Below are positions 1-4,904 of a stretch of 5,976 nucleotides of DNA, in pieces. The stretch is from positions 1 through 5,976 of the forward strand of contig PXBV01000360.1 of NCBI GenBank assembly GCA_003565575.1, read 5' to 3'. The notes beneath the pieces are model-generated. The model ran no database searches. It was not told the DNA's origin and saw only the letters and a program-made list of their open reading frames with translations. The translations under genes and the position numbers were made by a program. Positions within the stretch are counted from its first letter, which is position 1. The number at the start of each line of letters is the position of its first letter. The DNA is from Psychroflexus sp. (GTDB taxonomy: Bacteria; Bacteroidota; Bacteroidia; Flavobacteriales; Flavobacteriaceae).

Positions 1-23
1 GATGCACTAAAACTGTTTAGATT

Positions 24-51
24 AAAAAAAAACTAGTGATTTACTGAAGTC
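24..51 (-). terminator. Candidate intrinsic terminator after the small membrane protein gene
   Basis: Read on the minus strand just downstream of the stop at 71, GACT (51-48) can pair with AGTT (34-31, one G-T pair) and AGT (45-43) with ACT (37-35). This gives a bulged stem of about 7 bp around the loop AAATC, running into a tract of 9 T (32-24). The stem is short and AT-rich, so this is only a plausible terminator; its place directly behind a gene end is the main support. Confidence 0.33.
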
Positions 52-70
52 GAGACTGAAAAATCAACAA

Positions 71-277
71 TTACTTAGATTTAGATGTGCCGCTACAATC
101 TACTTGTTCTTCTGGAGATTTTCCACAAAAACTACAAGAATCACCATTTTTATTTAAAAAAGGGCTTTGGCTAGCGCATGTACCAGCAAATTTTCCATCT
201 TTCTTACCCCAGATTTTAATAGCAATTCCAGCTACAGCTACCCCTAATAATACTATGGTTATAAGTAATAATTTCAT
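71..277 (-). CDS. Small single-span membrane protein with four cysteines (flavobacterial 'membrane or secreted protein')
   Basis: This 68-residue protein has one hydrophobic segment at residues 3-20, a basic stretch KIWGKKDGK (21-29) and a polar tail with four cysteines: C34, C48, C51 and C61. C48 and C51 form a CSFC pair followed by GK. From memory, closely similar small proteins with GIAIKIW, a GTCASQSPFLN block and CxFCGK are common in Flavobacteriaceae and are annotated only as 'membrane or secreted protein'. I also recall, less surely, that they often sit beside apbE/nqr genes, which are not seen here. The function is unknown; the cysteines could bind a metal or form disulfides. The hydrophobic segment may be a membrane anchor or an uncleaved signal; the basic cluster after it would favour a cytoplasmic tail under the positive-inside rule. 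It lies 82 bases downstream of murB on the same strand and may be read from it or from its own promoter. An open frame on the opposite strand over the same DNA looks like a shadow. Confidence 0.8.
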   Translation of the reverse strand: MKLLLITIVLLGVAVAGIAIKIWGKKDGKFAGTCASQSPFLNKNGDSCSFCGKSPEEQVDCSGTSKSK

Positions 278-281
278 AATA

Positions 282-314
282 CAAATTTAACTAAACTGTA
301 TTTCACAGCTGCAA
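282..314 (-). promoter_or_regulatory. Candidate Bacteroidota-type promoter for the small membrane protein gene
   Basis: On the minus strand TAAATTTG (289-282) fits the TAnnTTTG -7 element of Bacteroidota exactly. A TTG (314-312) lies 22 bases upstream as a possible -33 element. The -7 box ends only 4 bases before the ATG at 277, so transcription would begin at or next to the start codon, giving an almost leaderless message. The surrounding DNA is very AT-rich, so a chance match is possible. Confidence 0.3.
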
Positions 315-359
315 TTTTTAGACTAATTATTTAATTTTTAACGTATTTCATGCATTAAC

Positions 360-1370
360 TTAAAATATATTAACTTCGGTTTCTAATTGAATGTCAAACT
401 TTTCTTTCACTTTTAATTGAACCAATTCAGCAACAGATTTAATTTCTTTTCCAGTGGCTTGTCCGTAATTAACTAAAACTAAAGCTTGTTTTTTATGTAC
501 TCCAGCATCACCATTTCTGTAGCCTTTTAGCCCAGTTTTTTCAATAAGCCAACCTGCAGGTATTTTGATGGAATCTTCATTAATTTTAAAGAAAGGAACC
601 ACATCAAATTCTTTTTGTATCTTCTCAAGTACAGCATTAGGAACAATAGGGTTTTTAAAAAAACTCCCACTATTTCCTATTTTACGGGGGTCTGGCAACT
701 TAGATTGTCTTATGGCAATAACAGCTTTAGATACATCTTCAATGGTAGGAAATGTAATCTGCATTTTTTTTAATTCTGCTTGTATTGAACCGTAATCTAT
801 ATTGAGTTGATGTTTTTTTTTGGTTAGCCTAAAATTTACTGAAGTGATGATGTATGGATTATTGATTTTTTTAAAAATAGAATCTCTGTAACCAAATTTA
901 CATTCTTTATTAGAAAATATTTTTTTGGTGAGTGTCTGTCTATGGTAAGCCTCACAAGATAGCATCACATCTTTGAGTTCAACGCCATAGGCTCCAATGT
1001 TTTGGATGGGAGAAGTGCCTACGTTTCCAGGAATAAGCGATAAATTTTCTAAACCTCCGTAGTCTCTTTCAATACAAAAAACAACAAAATCATGCCAGTT
1101 TTCTCCAGCACTCACTTTTAAAATGACTTCTTTTGAATTCTCTTCAACGACTTCAACCCCTTTTATGTCCAAATGAAGAACAGTTTTTTGTATGTCTTCT
1201 GTTAGCAACATATTGCTGCCTCCACCAAGGACAAAAAGCTCTGAAGCATAAGTTTGCTTCAAAACTTTTAATAGTTCTTCTTCTGTCTTAACAGAAATAA
1301 ATTGCTTTGCTTTAACATCAATTCCAAAGGTGTTATAAGACTGTAAAGAAAAATGATTTACAAGCTTCAT
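360..1370 (-). CDS. murB: UDP-N-acetylenolpyruvoylglucosamine reductase (MurB, type I)
   Basis: MurB is a cytoplasmic FAD enzyme that uses NADPH to reduce UDP-GlcNAc-enolpyruvate to UDP-MurNAc, the second committed step of peptidoglycan precursor synthesis. The 336-residue length matches the E. coli-type (type I) enzyme of about 342. An N-terminal FAD-binding domain opens with NTFGID (13-18) and carries GGGSNML (49-55) and the block LIPGNVGTSPIQNIGAYGVEL (112-132). The MurB C-terminal domain follows from about residue 205. By comparison with E. coli MurB the catalytic residues are all present: R162 in GYRDSIF, S236 in NSGSFFKNP and E332 in the terminal LETEV. The GYRDS tyrosine loop is a type I trait. 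The ATG directly abuts the TAA of the aminotransferase gene upstream, which fixes the start well and implies coupled translation. Two A-runs of 9 and 8 lie in codons 183-203. Identification is secure. Confidence 0.97.
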   Translation of the reverse strand: MKLVNHFSLQSYNTFGIDVKAKQFISVKTEEELLKVLKQTYASELFVLGGGSNMLLTEDIQKTVLHLDIKGVEVVEENSKEVILKVSAGENWHDFVVFCIERDYGGLENLSLIPGNVGTSPIQNIGAYGVELKDVMLSCEAYHRQTLTKKIFSNKECKFGYRDSIFKKINNPYIITSVNFRLTKKKHQLNIDYGSIQAELKKMQITFPTIEDVSKAVIAIRQSKLPDPRKIGNSGSFFKNPIVPNAVLEKIQKEFDVVPFFKINEDSIKIPAGWLIEKTGLKGYRNGDAGVHKKQALVLVNYGQATGKEIKSVAELVQLKVKEKFDIQLETEVNIF

Positions 1371-2564
1371 TTAATTTTTTGTGTATGCTTGCAAAGCCAT
1401 TTTCAAAATGGAAACTGCTTTTAATATATTTTGCTTTTCTAGTACGTATGCAATTCTGATTTGGTTTAAGCCCGTTCTAGGTGTAGAGTAAAACCCTGCT
1501 GCTGGCGCAACCATAGTGGTTTCCCCATTCAAGTCAAATTCTGATAGCATCCATTTTGCAAAATCTTCAGTATCATCTACTGGAAGCTCTACTACACAAT
1601 AAAACGCACCTTTTGGTGTAGCTACTTTTACACCATCAATGGCTTCTAAAGCTTTTATGAGGGTGTCTCTTCTATCTTTATATTCATCATTAACTTCTAA
1701 GAAATAGTCTTTTGGCGTATCAAGCGCAGCTTCACTTGCTATTTGTGCAAAAGTTGGCGGGCTAAGCCTTGCTTGTGCAAATTTTAAGGCTGTTGCCATC
1801 AATTCTTTATTTCTGGATACCATACAACCTATCCTAGCGCCACACATACTGTAACGTTTTGAGACAGAATCTATCATAATGGCATGGTTTTTTAGTTCTG
1901 GAAGACTCATAATGGAATGGTGCTCAACTCCATCATAAACAAATTCTCTGTAGACTTCATCGGCTACTAAAAAGAGGTCATGTTTAAGTGCTAAGTCAGC
2001 TAATTTTTGAACTTCCTCCTTAGTGTATAAATAACCTGTGGGGTTGCCAGGATTACAAATTATAATCGCTTTAGTTCGTTCTGTTATTTGATTTTCAAAT
2101 TCTTCTATTGGTGGTAGCGAAAAATTATCTTCAAAATGAGATTCTACGGGTAATACCTTAACTCCAGATGCTACGGCAAAGCCATTATAGTTGGCATAAA
2201 AAGGTTCTGGAATAATGACTTCATCCCCTGGGTCTGTTATGCTTCCCATTGTGAATAAAAGCGCTTCAGAACCTCCTGTTGTTACAATTAAGTCATCAGA
2301 AGTAATATTTATCCCATTGGCTACATAGTATTTTGCTAGCTTTTTCTTATAAGATTCAAATCCAGAAGAAGGACTGTAGGATAAAATATCTAAATCATTA
2401 TTCTTTACAGCGTCTAAAGCTACTTTAGGAGTCGGTATGTCTGGCTGACCAATATTGAGAAAATATATTTTTTTTCCTTCTTCCAAAGCTTTATCAGCAA
2501 AAGGTGCTAATTTTCTGATAGGAGACTCAGGCATTTCAAGTCCTTTGATGGATAATTTTGGCAT
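1371..2564 (-). CDS. PLP-dependent class I/II aminotransferase (aspartate aminotransferase-like)
   Basis: This 397-residue cytoplasmic fold-type I PLP enzyme belongs to the large aspartate aminotransferase-like group (COG0436). Seen motifs: NIGQPD (37-42) near the N terminus, TTGGSEA (95-101) for phosphate binding, NPGNPTG (171-177), ADEVYREF (201-208) with D202 for the pyridine nitrogen and Y205 for the PLP O3', and DSVSKRYSMCGARIG (232-246) with K236 as the Schiff-base lysine and R244 for the phosphate. R370 in NQIRIAY is the expected substrate alpha-carboxylate binder. The full set argues for an active transaminase. The donor and acceptor cannot be read from sequence: aspartate, aromatic or prephenate, or alanine type are all possible, and I leave the symbol blank. 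It does not look like LL-diaminopimelate aminotransferase (DapL), whose lysine motif differs. It is the first gene of an operon with murB, with zero bases between stop and start. The start has no Shine-Dalgarno but an A/T-rich leader, usual for this phylum. Confidence 0.93.
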   Translation of the reverse strand: MPKLSIKGLEMPESPIRKLAPFADKALEEGKKIYFLNIGQPDIPTPKVALDAVKNNDLDILSYSPSSGFESYKKKLAKYYVANGINITSDDLIVTTGGSEALLFTMGSITDPGDEVIIPEPFYANYNGFAVASGVKVLPVESHFEDNFSLPPIEEFENQITERTKAIIICNPGNPTGYLYTKEEVQKLADLALKHDLFLVADEVYREFVYDGVEHHSIMSLPELKNHAIMIDSVSKRYSMCGARIGCMVSRNKELMATALKFAQARLSPPTFAQIASEAALDTPKDYFLEVNDEYKDRRDTLIKALEAIDGVKVATPKGAFYCVVELPVDDTEDFAKWMLSEFDLNGETTMVAPAAGFYSTPRTGLNQIRIAYVLEKQNILKAVSILKMALQAYTKN

Positions 2565-2579
2565 ATTTAATTTTTATTA

Positions 2580-2610
2580 CAAATGTGGTGAATTTTGACG
2601 CTAACTCCAA
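2580..2610 (-). promoter_or_regulatory. Candidate promoter of the aminotransferase-murB operon
   Basis: On the minus strand CACATTTG (2587-2580) matches TAnnTTTG at all but one fixed position, and TTG (2610-2608) lies 20 bases upstream, a good spacing for a Bacteroidota -33 element. The box ends 15 bases before the ATG at 2564, leaving a short leader of about 10 bases. The match is read by eye and untested. Confidence 0.35.
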
Positions 2611-2646
2611 GTTGATTAATATTCAAAAACTACTTAAATATAGACT

Positions 2647-2681
2647 AAAGACTTGCTAAAAACTAATTTATGGCAGTCTTT
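2647..2681. repeat. Inverted repeat AAAGACT/AGTCTTT in the divergent promoter region
   Basis: AAAGACT (2647-2653) is mirrored by AGTCTTT (2675-2681), with a 21-base spacer. Allowing one bulged T (2654), the arms extend by G2655-C2674 and C2656-G2673 to 9 bp around a 16-base loop. It lies just upstream of the protease -7 candidate at 2687 and outside the predicted message of either gene, so if it works it would be as a protein-binding DNA site rather than an RNA hairpin. A chance repeat is a fair alternative. Confidence 0.35.
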
Positions 2682-2686
2682 GATTA

Positions 2687-2694
2687 TATATTTG
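2687..2694 (+). promoter_or_regulatory. Candidate -7 promoter element of the aspartyl protease gene
   Basis: TATATTTG fits the Bacteroidota -7 consensus TAnnTTTG exactly and ends 13 bases before the ATG at 2708, so a leader of about 8-10 bases is expected. No TTG stands at the usual 17-23 base distance upstream; the nearest (2653-2655) is 31 bases away. Either the promoter lacks a good -33 element, as one needing an activator might, or the match is chance. Confidence 0.35.
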
Positions 2695-2707
2695 ATATTT
2701 TGTACTT

Positions 2708-4048
2708 ATGAAGCACTTAAAACTTATTACATATATCTGTGTTTTAATCTTAGCGACGAATGTAGTTAGTTCGCAGTCTAAATTTAAATTCAAAAATGAA
2801 TCGAATAGAGCCGTTAATTTAGACTTCAAAACTGTAAATAATTTAATTATAATTCCCGCTATTCTTAATGATGAGTATGTCAATTTTCTTTTAGATACAG
2901 GTGTTAATAAAACAAAAATATTTGGTCAAATTAGAGATTCAACCTTACTAGACAATGCAGATTTTATTTCATTGAGGAGTTTAGGTAGTGAAGAACCCGT
3001 TAAAGCCTATAAGACCACAAATAATTATATTGATTTTGGTCCTATCTCTAGTCAAAATCAAGAAGTTTATTACATCACAGATCCGCGATTTAATTTAGCT
3101 GAAAAGCTTGGCGTAGACGTTCAAGGAATTATTGGTTATGATTTGTTTAAAGACTTTATTTTTCGGTTGAATTTTACGAACAAGTCTTTGAGAATTTATC
3201 AGCATGATCAATTCAATAGAAAATTGAGGAGCTTTGATAGTATGAAATTTCGATTTATACAAAATAAGCCTCACATTCAGGTCCCTGTAGAGCTGCAAGA
3301 TAAGAGTAAAAAAGACTTTATATTCCTAGTAGATTCTGGGTCAAGTGATGCATTTTGGCTTTTTGAAAATGACGATTTAAAGGCTAGCGAAAACTCTTTT
3401 GAAGATTATATTGGTTACGGATTAGAAAAATTGGTTGAAGGTAAAAGATCAAAATTAAGAACCGCTAAGATAGGTAAATACAGATTGAAAGAGCCTCAAG
3501 TAGCCTTTATAGATCCTGTATCTTCTGAACTATTTGAAGCTTCAATGTACAAGGATGGCATTATAGGGAACGAAATTTTACGCCGCTTTAGATGGTTTAT
3601 AGATTATAAAAATAGAATGCTGTATTTTAAACCTAACAGATTTTTTAAAGATAACTCAAATTATGACAGAAGCGGGCTTGTTCTTATATATATAGGTGAA
3701 GAAATCAAAAGGACTAAAATTCCTGTCATGGTTAGTATAAATGATAACAAAACCTACAATAGCGGCAATCAAGGAGTGAAATTTGACGTCCGATTGCAAA
3801 TTAACAAATTAATAAGCATCAATAAAATTCGTCCAAACTCTCCTGCTTCTGAAGTAGATATTCAAATAGGTGACCGTTTGATGAAGCTTGATGGCAAATC
3901 TGTAAATACACTTAGCGTTCAGGACATTAATGAGATTCTAAGTGGTGAGGAAGGTGATATTGTTAAAATTGAAATCCTAAGGGATAAAATAATTTTAAAA
4001 CGTAAAATTGAATTAAAATCTCAATTGGACGCCGCTTTTAAAGATTGA
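2708..4048 (+). CDS. Exported two-lobed aspartyl protease (retropepsin-like fold) with C-terminal PDZ domain
   Basis: This 446-residue protein starts with a signal peptide: basic MKHLK, a hydrophobic core to about V20 and a likely signal peptidase I site after V-S-S22, leaving Gln23 first. Two aspartic-protease half-domains follow. Lobe 1 has NFLLDTGV (59-66, D63) and GIIGYDLF (140-147); lobe 2 has IFLVDSGSS (205-213, D209) and GIIGNEIL (284-291). The D-to-GIIG distances, 77 and 75 residues, are nearly equal, as expected for a duplicated fold in which each lobe gives one catalytic Asp. A PDZ domain spans about 357-436, with INKIRPNSPASEVDIQIGD (371-389) and DGKSVNTLS (395-403) typical of it. 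The site of action is probably the periplasm or envelope; there is no lipobox. The family is widespread in Bacteroidota as 'aspartyl protease family protein/PDZ domain protein', with substrate unknown as far as I know. Lobe 1 has Val after DTG where Ser or Ala is usual. The gene stands alone, divergent from the aminotransferase operon. Confidence 0.9.
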   Translation: MKHLKLITYICVLILATNVVSSQSKFKFKNESNRAVNLDFKTVNNLIIIPAILNDEYVNFLLDTGVNKTKIFGQIRDSTLLDNADFISLRSLGSEEPVKAYKTTNNYIDFGPISSQNQEVYYITDPRFNLAEKLGVDVQGIIGYDLFKDFIFRLNFTNKSLRIYQHDQFNRKLRSFDSMKFRFIQNKPHIQVPVELQDKSKKDFIFLVDSGSSDAFWLFENDDLKASENSFEDYIGYGLEKLVEGKRSKLRTAKIGKYRLKEPQVAFIDPVSSELFEASMYKDGIIGNEILRRFRWFIDYKNRMLYFKPNRFFKDNSNYDRSGLVLIYIGEEIKRTKIPVMVSINDNKTYNSGNQGVKFDVRLQINKLISINKIRPNSPASEVDIQIGDRLMKLDGKSVNTLSVQDINEILSGEEGDIVKIEILRDKIILKRKIELKSQLDAAFKD

Positions 4049-4114
4049 TGCTAAATCACGCTATAAAAGTTTCCTGCTAGATCTACTCAAGTGGGTGTGA
4101 GTTCATGTTTTCAC

Positions 4115-4711
4115 TTAATACTCTACTTGTATTGTTTTTCGTGCTTTTGCATTAGTAAGCACTTTGCCAAAAGTGAAATTAATCAAAGGTCCAAAACCAC
4201 TTTCTACGCCAAAACCGTCGTAGTAGCCTGCTCCCAATTCTACCGTGATGTTAAATCCTTTTAGATTGGTACGTTGTAAGCCATACACCACCCCAAAAAA
4301 CGTAAGCGAAAAGTTTTTCTGAGCTTCCATGGTATAAGTAAGTTGTAATGGTTCAAAAAAACTACTTCTAGCTAAGCCAAAATAATTTGCAGAATTACCA
4401 ACAACCTCACGCCCGTAATTATACCTCGTTTTGAAATTGTGATAATACCTTACTCGGGTATGTAAGACTAATCCAAAAGAATATCCTTCTTCATAGGTTG
4501 CTAAGCCTGGATTAAAGCTTAGAGACACACTTAAGTTTTTAAGAACTCCCAATTCATAGCGTACTCCAGGGGTAAATAAATTTAACGTGAATTGATGCCT
4601 CTCTAAATTGGGTACTCCATCCCAATCTTCCACAAACTGCTGAGAATGTGAGTTTTTGAATGATAAACTACATAAAATCAGCAGTAAATGAAACAAGGCT
4701 TTCTTTTTCAT
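4115..4711 (-). CDS. Exported probable outer-membrane beta-barrel protein of unknown function
   Basis: This 198-residue protein has a clear signal peptide: MKKK, a hydrophobic core at residues 5-18 and a likely cleavage after S-H-S23, leaving Gln24 first. C14 lies within the core, but L-I-L-C lacks the small residue of a lipobox, so a lipoprotein is unlikely. The mature part shows alternating hydrophobic/polar strands with many aromatics and glycines: HQFTLNLFTPGVRYELG (39-55), LSVSLSFNPGL (60-70), SFGLVLHTRVRYYHNF (78-93), PLQLTYTMEA (121-130), FSLTFFGVVYGLQR (134-147), ITVELGAGYYDGFG (155-168) and GPLINFTFGKVL (174-185). That is about 8 strands, fitting a small 8-stranded outer-membrane barrel. 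The stretch NSANYFGLARSSFF (106-119) looks like a family signature. I do not recognise a named family. It is transcribed alone, 193 bases beyond hemL and convergent with the protease gene. The barrel assignment is inferred from pattern only; the coding call itself is firm. Confidence 0.78.
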   Translation of the reverse strand: MKKKALFHLLLILCSLSFKNSHSQQFVEDWDGVPNLERHQFTLNLFTPGVRYELGVLKNLSVSLSFNPGLATYEEGYSFGLVLHTRVRYYHNFKTRYNYGREVVGNSANYFGLARSSFFEPLQLTYTMEAQKNFSLTFFGVVYGLQRTNLKGFNITVELGAGYYDGFGVESGFGPLINFTFGKVLTNAKARKTIQVEY

Positions 4712-4849
4712 GACTATATGTAGATGTGATAACTTATATTGTTGATTTTAAGTTTAGTAGTAAAGTTATTGATGTTTAAATTAAAGAAATCAAAATCTCT
4801 ATAGTCCAAACTCACTCGTTTACTCATTAATTTCAATTAGATACCCAAA

Positions 4850-4878
4850 CAAAATTATTTCGCAACCTTCAAAACCAA
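4850..4878 (-). promoter_or_regulatory. Weak promoter candidate for the barrel-protein gene
   Basis: On the minus strand TAATTTTG (4857-4850) fits TAnnTTTG and TTG (4878-4876) lies 18 bases upstream. This would give a leader of about 130 bases before the ATG at 4711, which is long. A nearer, poorer alternative is TAACTTTA (4768-4761) with TTG (4793-4791) 22 bases upstream. The rest of the 193-base gap 4712-4904 is AT-rich; I see no other gene or structured RNA in it. Confidence 0.22.
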
Positions 4879-4904
4879 TTTCAATAGCAATAATTCACCA
4901 AGGG

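Noticed and set aside
87..290. Plus-strand open frame of 67 codons opposite the small membrane protein gene
   Set aside because: It is antisense to a frame with a convincing membrane span and conserved-looking Cys motifs, and its own translation has no recognisable pattern.
313..340. AATTTTTA repeated exactly 20 bases apart (313-320 and 333-340)
   Set aside because: The gap is almost wholly A and T, so short direct repeats of this kind are expected by chance.
565..795. Plus-strand open frame inside murB
   Set aside because: It lies antisense to the conserved C-terminal domain of MurB, which carries catalytic S236; it is a shadow.
2612..2626. TTGAT-TAATA-TTCAA as an FNR/CRP-type site
   Set aside because: The right arm is TTCAA rather than ATCAA and the spacing is 5 instead of 4, so it does not fit the consensus.
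2668..2883. Minus-strand open frame over the start of the protease gene
   Set aside because: It overlaps the protease promoter and signal peptide region antisense; the plus-strand gene has full domain support.
3095..3298. Minus-strand open frame inside the protease gene
   Set aside because: It is antisense to the region that includes the lobe 1 GIIG motif and has no features of its own.
4088..4116. AAGTG/CACTT pair in the convergent gap as a two-way terminator
   Set aside because: The stem is only 5 bp with a loop of 18 bases and no T-run on either side, so it does not support a terminator call.
4795..4826. Hairpin with repeated GAGT after hemL as its terminator
   Set aside because: The possible stems are broken (AGT, AAC pairs with gaps), no T-run follows, and the site is about 80 bases beyond the stop.
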